Source: Pseudogemmobacter sp044142105 (GTDB taxonomy: Bacteria > Pseudomonadota > Alphaproteobacteria > Rhodobacterales > Rhodobacteraceae). From it: 64,000 nucleotides of DNA. The notes beneath the pieces were generated by a model. It was not told the origin of the DNA. It searched no databases and saw only the letters and a list, made by a program, of their open reading frames with translations. The stretch is from contig NZ_JBGTYM010000001.1 in the NCBI RefSeq assembly GCF_044142105.1, forward strand, positions 372,001 through 436,000, given 5' to 3'. This document shows positions 43,801 through 51,653 of this stretch, piece after piece. The translations under genes and the position numbers were made by a program. Positions within the stretch are counted from its first letter, which is position 1. Every line of letters starts with the position of its first letter.

Positions 43801-44750
43801 CGGACAATCCCGATGGCAACGATGACGACCGTATCGAGGCCGGAGCTGGCGACGACACGGTCCTGGCGGGGTGGGGCGACGACACGGTCTATGGCGGCAC
43901 CGGCGCGGATCACCTTGACGGGGGCGAAGGCAATGACCTGCTGATGGGCGGTGACGATGCCGACCGGATGACGGGCGGAATTGGCGATACCATCGACGGC
44001 GGAGAGGGCGGGACCGATCAGGACACGCTCGACCTCAGCGGCTTCACGCAGCAGGCGGCGCGCATCCTGTACGATGCCGCCAATCCCGAGAATGGCACGG
44101 TCGAGTTCCTGGGCGGTTCAGGCGATGTGATCGGTACGCTTCGTTTCCAGAATATCGAGCATGTCGTCCTGCCGTGCTTCACGGCTGGCGCGCGAATCGC
44201 GACGGCGCTTGGCGATATCGGGATCGAGGCGCTGCGGGCAGGCGACCGGGTGATCACCCGCGACCGTGGCTACCAGCAGATCCGCTGGATCGGTCATCGT
44301 AGCCTGACGGCGGCAGAGCTGGCCGAGGCGCCGCAGTTCCGGCCGATCCGCATTGCACGAGGGGCCTTGGGTATGGACCTGCCCACCCGTGACCTTGTGG
44401 TCTCGCCGCAGCACCGGATGCTTCTGTCCTCCAGCCGGGCCGAGCTTTTGTTCGGCGATCACGAAGTCCTGGTCGCGGCCGCCCATCTGGAAGGTCGCCA
44501 TGGCGTCACGCGCGAAGTGCCAAAAGACGTGACCTACTTTCACCTGCTGTTCGATCATCACGAGATCATCCGCGCCAATGGCGCCTGGACGGAAAGCTAT
44601 CAGCCGGGAGAGCTGACGCTGACCGGCATGGATGACGACCAGCGCGATGAGCTATTGGCGCTGTTTCCGCAATTGAAGTTCAGCCTCAACTTTCCCGCCG
44701 CGCGGCCTTCCCTGAAGCGGCGCGAGGTTGCGGCACTGTTCATGGCGTGA
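40809..44750 (+). CDS. RTX-Hint protein B, multi-block
   Basis: A 1313-aa acidic protein. Short RTX repeats at the N-terminus lead to a non-repeat beta domain (about 50-225), then several RTX blocks (229-295, 369-435, 515-700, 800-860, 1005-1065). Between them sit decayed linkers: AGTVTFNDSSVLTFSAIE (about 311) and DPLNPENGTAYFLDGG (about 724), each followed by a new module such as DGIVTGTDGSDLIDASYTGD (760) or IVEGTAQGDLIDTDYLGD (972). The terminal linker ANPENGTVEFLGG is followed by the Hint domain at C1123 (CFTAGARIATALGDI, VSPQHRMLLS, NGAWTESYQPG). ATG 40809 follows AAGGGG. Confidence 0.87.
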   Translation: MAAEDVTLTGADGADTLAGSGGNDLIEGGRGSDSLSGGAGDDIISAGPDYAASAEYTVLTGQTQSLTGTNGNADFSHSVASASGTVDSATVTVDGGWDMAGYRLGNNADATESHLHSFSQEVAGAELSFAGIAPGDQMVIWIDGVALNLNLALAAGVVSFDPGATGTVIDGTGALVSDAAALPAPAPAVLLIHLPFTTLEVENISQDGAGGGTVYALAVDTNPPALYDGDDDTVDGGDGNDTILGGDGNDSLLGGAGDDSLDGGLGADEIHGGAGRDQIVGGGGDTVDGGAGQDTLVVNDVASVSYGGDWAGTVTFNDSSVLTFSAIERLVVDGVATDLPDGLVDGTAGADTIGPGFTDSQGDAIDGADGDNDTVLAGDGNDLVQAGAGDDLVYGGAGDDTLSAGGPGSGAGGPANDTLYGGAGNDRILIASDAGFTTVDAGEEAGDKDKLVLTDLGSGGVQVNFSGDGSGSFGFVGGNSGGNFTGIEALETSDSGDNVSAGASSGGVVINTLGGNDYIAGGEGADLIDAGTGDDEVFAGGGNDTVFGNDGRDNLYGGSGNDTLYGGLGNDYMQGDAGNDTLYAGEGDDFLRGDAGNDAVYGGIGNDSVYGGADNDSVFGGEGDDQVYGGLSDDTLYGGSGNDMLHGVAGNDILYAEDGDDEMHGSVGSDTLYGGAGNDTMLGEEDADTFYGGAGDYVEGGEEVSTGVDDDRLFLADVDRIDWDPLNPENGTAYFLDGGVMHFYGIEKLFVDGVPVQAPDGIVTGTDGSDLIDASYTGDPHGDVVDGGDASLPGAAPDDDVILAGDGNDTVLAGLGDDLVQGGSGDDSLMGEAGDDTLKGGAGADTLIGGAGNDLIDLGTGDGAQDLVVLADEMGSDVVQGFEAPIAQADGSFTGQDLLDVSDLTDAEGHPVTTDDVIVTDTNGDGTGDAILIFPQGEQITLLGISPAEINLPGALAAMGIPPGVPEPPDFIVEGTAQGDLIDTDYLGDPEGDRVDHADNPDGNDDDRIEAGAGDDTVLAGWGDDTVYGGTGADHLDGGEGNDLLMGGDDADRMTGGIGDTIDGGEGGTDQDTLDLSGFTQQAARILYDAANPENGTVEFLGGSGDVIGTLRFQNIEHVVLPCFTAGARIATALGDIGIEALRAGDRVITRDRGYQQIRWIGHRSLTAAELAEAPQFRPIRIARGALGMDLPTRDLVVSPQHRMLLSSSRAELLFGDHEVLVAAAHLEGRHGVTREVPKDVTYFHLLFDHHEIIRANGAWTESYQPGELTLTGMDDDQRDELLALFPQLKFSLNFPAARPSLKRREVAALFMA

Positions 44751-44774
44751 TTGTGGCGCCCGCTGCCACAATCA
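44748..44774 (+). terminator. Perfect inverted repeat overlapping the stop of RTX-Hint B
   Basis: TGATTGTGGC, seven bases, GCCACAATCA: a perfect 10-bp dyad whose first three bases are the TGA stop codon. It lacks a T-run, so it may be a weak terminator, an mRNA-end stabiliser or an operator before gene C, 150 bases downstream. Confidence 0.45.
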
Positions 44775-44901
44775 CGGCTGGTCTGGCGCAATTTCCGGGC
44801 CGAGGCAGAACAAACCCTGTGAATATACCCCATTCCCGCCCTGATGCCGCCTTTCAGCAAGGTTAATTCGAATGAAAGGCAAAATCGAATGACCAGGCAT
44901 C

Positions 44902-47900
44902 ATGGCGACAGTCACCGGCTCCAACGGCAACAACACGCTCAATGGCACCTCGGCCAATGACGAGATCTATGCCTATGGCGGACAGGATACGGTCAATGCC
45001 GGGGCAGGCAATGACACGGTCTATGGCGGCACCGGCAATGACAGTCTTGATGGTCAGGCGGGCGACGATTCCCTTCTGGGCGAGGCCGGCAATGACCGGC
45101 TCTTCGGCGGCGATGGCAATGACAGCCTTTATGGCGGCGATGGCAATGACAGCCTGGACGGTGGCGCGGGCAACGACCTGCTGAAGGGCGATGCCGGCAA
45201 TGACACCATTGTCGGCGGTGATGGCGCGGATACGGTCGATTACAGCTACGGCGGATCGGGCGCCACGATCAACCTGCAAACCGGCAGTGCCAGCATCGGC
45301 ACCAGCGATGTCGATACGATATCGGGTGTCGAGAATGTCATCGGCACCGGCTTTGCCGACAGCATCACCGGCAATGCCAGCGACAACGTGATCGACGGCG
45401 GCGCAGGCGCCGACACGATCACAGCCGGTTCGGGCAGCGACACGATCTATGGCGGCGATGGCGCGGATTCGATCACGGCCGGGGTGAACACGACCGGGCC
45501 CGTCAATCTGGACATGAACTGGAGTCTTGCTGGCGCCGACGAGCAGGATATTTCGGGCGGGGTCAGCCAGGATACGGGCGGCGTCATCGTCAAGATGACC
45601 TACACGAATGACGGTGCGGGCACAGAAGCTTCGATCGAGAGCAGCTCTGCCGTCTATGTCGGCTCGGGCGAGAGCTTCAGCACGACCTCGAATCTCTATC
45701 TCGCCGGGACCGGGGCGGGCGACACCTCGACCACGCGGATCGACTTTTCCGCCGCGCCGCAGGGCGGATTTCAGAACACTGTGACCAATGTCCAGTTCCG
45801 CCTGAACGACATCGACATGTCGAGCGGCAGTTGGCAGGACGTCATCACGATCCTGGCCTATGATGCGAATGGCAACCTGATCCCGGTCACGATCACGCCG
45901 TCCGGCAATGACACGGTCTCGGGAAACACGATCACCGCCGGCAACACCTCGGATTCCGCAACGACGGCTGCGGGCTCCGCGCTGGTCACCATTCCGGGGC
46001 CGGTGGCATATTTTACCATCGATTACAACAATAGCTACGCCTCCGGCCAGTTGATCTATGTGTCGGACATCCAGTTCCGGGCCACGCCGCTCGACAATGA
46101 CTACGTCGATGCGGGGGCGGGAAATGACACGGTCACCGCCGGAATCGGTAATGACACGATCTACGGCGGCACTGGCGATGACAGCCTTGATGGCGGCGCC
46201 GACAATGACCAGCTCTTCGGCGATGCGGGCAATGACACGCTGTATGGTGGCACCGGCAATGACAGCCTCGATGGCGGCACCGAGAATGACCTGCTTTACG
46301 GCGGCATCGGCGATGACCGGCTGACCGGTGGCGCCGGGGTCGACAGGCTATATGGCGATGAGGGCAATGACTCGCTGGATGGCGGGTCCGAGAACGATTT
46401 CCTCTTTGGCGGGGCCGGGAACGACAGCCTTCTGGGCGGAGACGGCGATGACTCGCTCGACGGCGGTACGGGCCATGACCAGTTGTTCGGTGGTCAGGGC
46501 GTCGACAGCCTCTACGGTGGCGATGGCAATGACAGCTTGGATGGCGGCACCGAGAATGACCTGCTTTACGGCGGCATCGGCGATGACCTTCTGACCGGTC
46601 GCGCCGGGGTCGACAGGCTATATGGCGATGAGGGCAATGACTCGCTGGATGGCGGGTCGGAGAACGATTTCCTCTTTGGCGGGGCCGGGAACGACAGCCT
46701 TCTGGGCGGAGACGGCAATGACTCGCTCGACGGCGGTACGGGCCATGACCAGTTGTTCGGCGGTCAGGGCGTCGACAGCCTCTACGGTGGCGATGGCAAT
46801 GACAGCTTGGATGGCGGCACCGAGAATGACCTGCTTTATGGCGGCATCGGCGATGACCTTCTGACCGGTGGCGCCGGGGTCGATAGGCTATATGGCGACG
46901 AAGGCAATGACTCGCTGGATGGCGGGTCGGAGAACGATCTACTCTTTGGCGGGACGGGCGATGACACGCTGATTGGCGGCATCGGTGACGATACGCTGTC
47001 TGGTGATGACGGCAATGACCTGCTGGATGCCGGGGCGGGCCACGACCTGCTGTATGGCGGCGACGGCGCCGACACGATCTATTTCGGCGGCGGGGACGAT
47101 ACGGTCTATGGCGGCACGGGCGACGATCTGATCGACGATCAGGCCGCAGGCAGCGCGACCGGCGACAACCTGATCTATGGCGATGCCGGCAATGACCGGA
47201 TCTGGGCCGGGCTGGGCAATGACCAGGTCTATGGCGGGGCCGACAATGACCGCCTTTATGGCGAGGGCGGCAATGACACGCTCTATGGCGGCCTCGGCAA
47301 TGACTATCTCGAGGGCGGCGATGGGGACGATCGCCTGTATGGCGATGCGGGCTTGGACACGCTGTATGGCGGAGCGGGCAACGATGCCCTCTATGGCGGT
47401 GGCGGCGGCACGCTGATCGACGGCGGAGCAGACCGCGACACGATCTATGGCGGTATTGGCGACACGGTCACCGGGGGGGGCACGGGCGATGATTTCGACG
47501 TGCTGGACCTGCGCGACTGGGGCAAGGCGCTGACCAATATCCACAAGGATCCGTCGAATCCCGAGAATGGCTATGTCGAGTTCCTGGATCAGTTCGGCGC
47601 CGTCATCGGCACGATGTCCTTTACCGATATCGAGACCATCATCCCCTGCTTCACCCCCGGCACATTGATCAGGACGGCGCGGGGCGAGGTGGCGGTCGAA
47701 ACCTTGCGCAAGGGTGATCTGGTGATGACGCGCGATGGCGGATTGCAGCCCGTAGAGTGGGTTGGACAGCGCGATCTGAACTTGGCGCAGCTTGTGGTCA
47801 ATCCGGCGCTGTGCCCTGTGCGCATCGCCGCTGGTGCCTTGGGTCCCAATGTTCCGGCGCGCGAGATGCTGGTCTCGCCGCAGCACCGGATGCTGATCGA

Positions 47901-48225
47901 AGGCGCACGCGCCGAAATGCTCTTCGGCGAGGCCGAGGTTCTGGTCGCGGCGGTGCATCTGGTGGGCCAGCCCGGCATCACCCAAGAGCGGACGCTGGGC
48001 GTGAGCTATGTCCATGTCATGTTCGAGCGGCACGAGATCGTGCTGGCGGACGGGGCCTGGTCGGAAAGCTTCCAGCCGGCGCAGCGCATGGTCGACGGGC
48101 TCGACGAGGCGCGGCGCGAGGAGATTCTGACACTCTTCCCCGAGCTTTGCCAGACCGAGGTCGCCTTCCCGTCGGCGCGGCTTACGCTCAAGGCGCATGA
48201 GGCGCGGGTGCTGCTCGCGGCCTAG
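44902..48225 (+). CDS. RTX-Hint protein C with internal 90-residue duplication
   Basis: A 1107-aa acidic protein. RTX nonapeptides start at once (GSNGNNTLNGTSANDEIYAYG). A non-repeat beta region at about 190-395 (NLDMNWSLAGADEQDI to VSDIQFRATPLD) is followed by a long RTX array (400-860) with a 90-residue unit repeated. The linker SNPENGYVEFLDQ (886 region) leads to the Hint domain from C916 (CFTPGTLIRTARGEVAVE, VSPQHRMLIEG, DGAWSESFQP). Unlike A and B it lacks the DGIVxGTDG module. The ribosome site is weak (ACCAGG). It overlaps the convergent mocA stop by four bases. Confidence 0.87.
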   Translation: MATVTGSNGNNTLNGTSANDEIYAYGGQDTVNAGAGNDTVYGGTGNDSLDGQAGDDSLLGEAGNDRLFGGDGNDSLYGGDGNDSLDGGAGNDLLKGDAGNDTIVGGDGADTVDYSYGGSGATINLQTGSASIGTSDVDTISGVENVIGTGFADSITGNASDNVIDGGAGADTITAGSGSDTIYGGDGADSITAGVNTTGPVNLDMNWSLAGADEQDISGGVSQDTGGVIVKMTYTNDGAGTEASIESSSAVYVGSGESFSTTSNLYLAGTGAGDTSTTRIDFSAAPQGGFQNTVTNVQFRLNDIDMSSGSWQDVITILAYDANGNLIPVTITPSGNDTVSGNTITAGNTSDSATTAAGSALVTIPGPVAYFTIDYNNSYASGQLIYVSDIQFRATPLDNDYVDAGAGNDTVTAGIGNDTIYGGTGDDSLDGGADNDQLFGDAGNDTLYGGTGNDSLDGGTENDLLYGGIGDDRLTGGAGVDRLYGDEGNDSLDGGSENDFLFGGAGNDSLLGGDGDDSLDGGTGHDQLFGGQGVDSLYGGDGNDSLDGGTENDLLYGGIGDDLLTGRAGVDRLYGDEGNDSLDGGSENDFLFGGAGNDSLLGGDGNDSLDGGTGHDQLFGGQGVDSLYGGDGNDSLDGGTENDLLYGGIGDDLLTGGAGVDRLYGDEGNDSLDGGSENDLLFGGTGDDTLIGGIGDDTLSGDDGNDLLDAGAGHDLLYGGDGADTIYFGGGDDTVYGGTGDDLIDDQAAGSATGDNLIYGDAGNDRIWAGLGNDQVYGGADNDRLYGEGGNDTLYGGLGNDYLEGGDGDDRLYGDAGLDTLYGGAGNDALYGGGGGTLIDGGADRDTIYGGIGDTVTGGGTGDDFDVLDLRDWGKALTNIHKDPSNPENGYVEFLDQFGAVIGTMSFTDIETIIPCFTPGTLIRTARGEVAVETLRKGDLVMTRDGGLQPVEWVGQRDLNLAQLVVNPALCPVRIAAGALGPNVPAREMLVSPQHRMLIEGARAEMLFGEAEVLVAAVHLVGQPGITQERTLGVSYVHVMFERHEIVLADGAWSESFQPAQRMVDGLDEARREEILTLFPELCQTEVAFPSARLTLKAHEARVLLAA
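46261..46951 (+). repeat. 270-bp tandem duplication inside RTX-Hint C (about 2.5 copies)
   Basis: Copy 1 is 46261-46530, copy 2 46531-46800 and a partial copy 3 46801 to about 46951. Copies 1 and 2 differ at eight of 270 positions by my reading; copy 3 differs from copy 2 at about seven positions of 150. The unit is 90 residues, ten nonapeptides, so the frame is kept. One difference changes GG to GR (CTGACCGGTC) in copy 2. The high identity points to a recent duplication or gene conversion, and to a spot prone to assembly error. Confidence 0.9.
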
Positions 48226-48803
48226 CCGCGCGCGGCGCGCCACGCGGCCCAGTCCTCGGGCGTGTCAAGATCGGTCGTCGCATGGGCACCGGGCAGCGGC
48301 ACCAGACGCAGCCGGTCGCGATGACGGTGCAAGACCGATCGAGCGCCCTCATCGCCGGTCAAGGCGAGCAGTTCCGCGCGTAATTCGGCCGGGAACACGA
48401 CCGGATGGCCCGGCGTGCCATCGGCGGCCCCGCGCAGCATGGCGTCAGGGTCTCTTTCATGGGCCAGCGCGATCCGCGTCAGATCGTCAGTGGTGATCTC
48501 GGGCAGATCGGCCAGAAGCAGGATCACCGCATGAGAAGCGGGCAGGGCGGCGATTCCGGCCTTGAGGCTGGCCGACATGCCGAGCGCCGCCTCCTGCGCG
48601 ATGACATGCGGCACGCCGGTGGAGATGAGCGCGCTCAGCCGCCCCGGTCTATCGGGGGGAAGCACGACGAGAACCGGCAGGCCGGTGGCCTGTGCCGCAA
48701 GGATGACATGAGTCAGCAGGGGCAGGCCATCCACATCTTGCATCAGCTTGTCCGCCCCCCGCATCCGCGACGAGGCGCCTGCGGCGAGGATCAGGATGGT
48801 CAT
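48222..48803 (-). CDS. MocA/MobA-type molybdenum-cofactor nucleotidyltransferase
   Basis: A 193-aa NTP-transferase fold protein. MTILILAAGASSRMRGADKL is the nucleotide-binding loop of the MobA/MocA class, with LLLADLPEITTDDL (metal-binding Asp) and GTPGHPVVFP. MocA makes the cytosine-dinucleotide molybdenum cofactor for xanthine-dehydrogenase-type enzymes; MobA makes the guanine form, and choosing between them needs comparison. The start could be ATG 48824 instead of 48803. The stop overlaps the RTX-Hint C stop by four bases, tail to tail. No molybdoenzyme gene is adjacent in the window. Confidence 0.78.
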   Translation of the reverse strand: MTILILAAGASSRMRGADKLMQDVDGLPLLTHVILAAQATGLPVLVVLPPDRPGRLSALISTGVPHVIAQEAALGMSASLKAGIAALPASHAVILLLADLPEITTDDLTRIALAHERDPDAMLRGAADGTPGHPVVFPAELRAELLALTGDEGARSVLHRHRDRLRLVPLPGAHATTDLDTPEDWAAWRAARG

Positions 48804-48947
48804 CGGGTGGGCTGATAGGGTCATGGCAGCTTCATGCCATGAAAGCCGTGTGGGTTCACCTGTCCATAGGTCCAAGCAGCGCAAACTCCGCAGATGCCGC
48901 GCAGCGAGGCTTGGTCCAAATTCTAGCGAAAAGTAGTTTCAACGAAA

Positions 48948-48968
48948 ATGCCGGGCTTGGCCCGGCAT
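48948..48968 (-). terminator. Terminator downstream of the dimethylglycine dehydrogenase-like gene
   Basis: ATGCCGGGC-TTG-GCCCGGCAT: a perfect 9-bp dyad with three-base loop, followed on the minus strand by TTTTCGTT. About 48 bases past the gene's stop. Confidence 0.75.
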
Positions 48969-49015
48969 CTGATTTCTCAATGGGATGAGTGGGTTGATAC
49001 CGCCGCTTCGAGCAG

Positions 49016-51436
49016 TTAGGCCCGCATCCGCCCGCCATCGTCCCAGATTGGCTCGAGATGCACTTTGGCTTTCCGCTTCTCGCCCAGGATCTCGATCTCC
49101 AGTTCCAGCCCGTCCTTCACGCGATCCGCCGGAATGAAGCCCTGCGCCACCGACTTGCCGGTCCAGTGGCTGAAGCCGCCGCTGGTGCAGAAGCCCACCA
49201 CAGCGCCATCCAGCCAGATCGGTTCCCAGGCGACGACATCGGCATCCTTGGCATCGACCACCATGGTCACCAGCTTGCGTTTCGGGCCGGTGGCCTTTTC
49301 CGCCGTGGCTGCGGTCTTGCCGATCCAGACGGCGCTCTTGTTCCAGGCGATGAACCGGTCAAGCCCGGTTTCGGCGGGCGTGTAGTCGGGGCTGAATTCG
49401 CGGCCCCAGCTGCCGAACCATTTGTCCAGCCGCAGGCTCATCATCGCGCGCATGCCAAAGGGGCGGATGCCCATATCCTTGCCCGCCGCCATCAGCACAT
49501 CCCAGAGGTGGCGCACCGAATGGATGTCGCAGAAGATCTCATAGCCCAGATCGGCGGTATAGCTGACGCGCTGCACGATGCAATTCGCCATGCCGACGGT
49601 CAGTTTCTTCACATCCATGAACTTGAAGGCGTCGGCGGACACATTGGCCCGCGTCACTTTGGCCAGCAGATCGCGCGCGCCGGGGCCCGCGATCGTAAAG
49701 CCCGAGCGGCTGTCCGAGATGTTCTCGACCGTCACGCCCGGCGTGGCATGATCGTCGAACCAGCGCTGGTGCCAGCCCTGGGCGCCATAGCTGGCGGTCA
49801 GCTGGAATTCGGTTTCCGACTGGCAGGAGACGGTGAAATCGCCGATGATCTTGCCGGACTGGGCCAGCATGGGCGTCAGCGACAGCCGTCCGGGCTTCGG
49901 AATCCGCCCCGCCATGATCTTGTCCAGCCAGGCCCGCGCGCCAGGCCCCTTGACCAGATACTTGCCGAAATTCTGCAATTCGTTGATGCCCACGCCTTCG
50001 CGCAGGGCGCGGACTTCCTGCGATGTCGCCTCCCAGGCATTCGAGCGTTTGAAGGTCGGCGTCTCATGGCGCGGCTCGCCGGGCAGGGCGAAGTAGTTCA
50101 CCACTTCCAGCCCGTATTGCTGGCCCCAGACCGCGTTCATCCCGTCGAAGACATCATACATCGGTGTCATGCGGAAGGGCCGCGCGGCCGGGCGTTCCTC
50201 GTTCGGATATGACACGTTGAAGCGCATCTGGTAGTTTTCGATCACCTTGGGCACGGTATAGCCCGCAGAGGTCCAGGTGCCGAAACGCGACACGTCGAAG
50301 CCGCGCGGATCGCGTTCGACCTCGCCCTCGATCATCCATTGCGCCAGCGCCAGACCCATGCCGCCGCCCTGGCTGAAACCTGCCATGACCGCGCAGGCCG
50401 ACCAGTAATTGCGCAGGCCCTGCACCGGGCCGATCAGCGGGTTGCCGTCGGGAGCAAAGGTGAAGGGGCCGTGGATCACCCGCTTGACGCCAGAGCGTTC
50501 CAGCACCGGGAAGCGGCGATAGGCAAAGGCGACCGACTCTTCAATCTTGTCGAAATTCTCGTTCAGCAGCTCATGGCCAAAGGTCCAAGGTGTGCCGTCC
50601 AGCGACCAGGGCTCGCAGGGCTTTTCGTAAAAGCCGATGCAGAAGCCGCGGCCTTCCTGGCGCAGATAGCTTTCGCCGCCCGGATCCATCACATGCGGGA
50701 ATTCGCGGCCCGCTTTCAGGATCTCCATGATTTCGGGGACATCATCGGTAACCAGATACTGGTGCGCCATGGGCAGAAGCGGCAGGTAGACCCCCGCCAT
50801 CGCCCCGATCTCGCGCGCCCACAGGCCGCCGGCATTGACCAGATGCTCGCAGGTCACGGTGCCCTTTTCGGTCACGACTTCCCAGCCATCCTTGGTCGGG
50901 TTGGTCTCGAGCACACGGTTGTGCAGCACGATCTCTGCCCCGCCCATCCGCGCCGCCTTGGCATAGGCATGGGTGGTGCCCGACGGATCCAGATGGCCAT
51001 CCAGCGGGTCGTAAAGCCCGCCGATGATGCCTTCGAGATTCACCAGCCCCTCGGTCAGCTTCAGGATCTCTTGCGGGCCGACGATTTCGGTATCGAGGCC
51101 CATGTAGCGGTGCTTGGCCCGTTCGGCCTTGAGCTGTTCGAACCGCGCCGGATTGTCGGCCAGGGTCACGCCGCCGACATGGTGCAACCCGCAAGACATG
51201 CCGGTGATCGCCTCCAGCTCTTTGTACAGCCGGATCGTATAGCCCTGAAGCGCCGCCATATTGGTGTCGCCATTCAGCGTGTGAAAGCCGCCCGCCGCGT
51301 GCCAGGTCGATCCCGAGGTCAGTTCCGACCGCTCGATCAGCATGACATCGGACCAGCCGAGCTTGGTCAGGTGATAGAGGACCGAACAGCCGACGACACC
51401 GCCGCCGATCACCACCACGCGGGCATGGGTTTTCAT
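49016..51436 (-). CDS. FAD-dependent dimethylglycine/sarcosine dehydrogenase-like protein
   Basis: An 806-aa two-domain enzyme. Its DAO-type FAD domain opens with VVVIGGGVVGCSVLYHL and contains STWHAAGGFHTLNGDTN and the conserved GGMGLALAQWM. The second half is a GcvT/aminomethyltransferase-like folate domain (GKYLVKGPGARAWLDKI, GYEIFCDIHSVRHLWDVL, RAMMSLRLDKWF). Members oxidise dimethylglycine or sarcosine and pass the methyl carbon to tetrahydrofolate, the step before or parallel to sarcosine oxidase. Exact substrate not determined here. It lies between the RTX region and the Liv operon, with an upstream GCGAC-N7-GTCGC dyad. Confidence 0.85.
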   Translation of the reverse strand: MKTHARVVVIGGGVVGCSVLYHLTKLGWSDVMLIERSELTSGSTWHAAGGFHTLNGDTNMAALQGYTIRLYKELEAITGMSCGLHHVGGVTLADNPARFEQLKAERAKHRYMGLDTEIVGPQEILKLTEGLVNLEGIIGGLYDPLDGHLDPSGTTHAYAKAARMGGAEIVLHNRVLETNPTKDGWEVVTEKGTVTCEHLVNAGGLWAREIGAMAGVYLPLLPMAHQYLVTDDVPEIMEILKAGREFPHVMDPGGESYLRQEGRGFCIGFYEKPCEPWSLDGTPWTFGHELLNENFDKIEESVAFAYRRFPVLERSGVKRVIHGPFTFAPDGNPLIGPVQGLRNYWSACAVMAGFSQGGGMGLALAQWMIEGEVERDPRGFDVSRFGTWTSAGYTVPKVIENYQMRFNVSYPNEERPAARPFRMTPMYDVFDGMNAVWGQQYGLEVVNYFALPGEPRHETPTFKRSNAWEATSQEVRALREGVGINELQNFGKYLVKGPGARAWLDKIMAGRIPKPGRLSLTPMLAQSGKIIGDFTVSCQSETEFQLTASYGAQGWHQRWFDDHATPGVTVENISDSRSGFTIAGPGARDLLAKVTRANVSADAFKFMDVKKLTVGMANCIVQRVSYTADLGYEIFCDIHSVRHLWDVLMAAGKDMGIRPFGMRAMMSLRLDKWFGSWGREFSPDYTPAETGLDRFIAWNKSAVWIGKTAATAEKATGPKRKLVTMVVDAKDADVVAWEPIWLDGAVVGFCTSGGFSHWTGKSVAQGFIPADRVKDGLELEIEILGEKRKAKVHLEPIWDDGGRMRA

Positions 51437-51501
51437 CTGCGCAAGACTCCATCTGCAGGATTGCAGGCAGATTGGCCGCAGCGCGGGCCGAGGGCATGAG
51501 A

Positions 51502-51526
51502 TTTTGCGACAAGATATGTCGCTAAT
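51502..51526. promoter_or_regulatory. Dyad GCGAC-N7-GTCGC upstream of the dehydrogenase gene
   Basis: TTTTGCGAC, seven bases (AAGATAT), GTCGCTAAT, 70-86 bases before the start codon: an operator-sized dyad with A/T flanks. The same arms and seven-base spacing appear at 60085-60101 upstream of the GlxA-family regulator. Confidence 0.5.
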
Positions 51527-51587
51527 TGGCGTAGACGCCTTGACCGAGTATCTCGGTGTGCAAGCGCCACAGGCAAACCGAACGAAA

Positions 51588-51615
51588 ACGCCACTGGCGC
51601 AAGAACCAGTGGCGT
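51588..51615 (-). terminator. Terminator at the end of the Liv operon
   Basis: ACGCCACTGG, eight bases, CCAGTGGCGT: a perfect 10-bp dyad. On the minus strand TTTCGTT follows. It lies 38 bases past the livM-like stop and closes the operon. Confidence 0.75.
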
Positions 51616-51653
51616 GACCTTTAACGCGCTCGGGTGCGGCCCGTCGAAGGGCG

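Noticed and set aside
37819..48225. A mobile genetic island at tRNA-Leu
   Set aside because: No integrase, transposase, direct repeat of the tRNA end or flanking insertion sequence was seen. Listed only as a possibility in a finding.
44902..48225. A CRISPR array in the repeated DNA of RTX-Hint C
   Set aside because: Repeats are coding nonapeptide DNA in frame, with no constant repeat-spacer structure and no cas genes.
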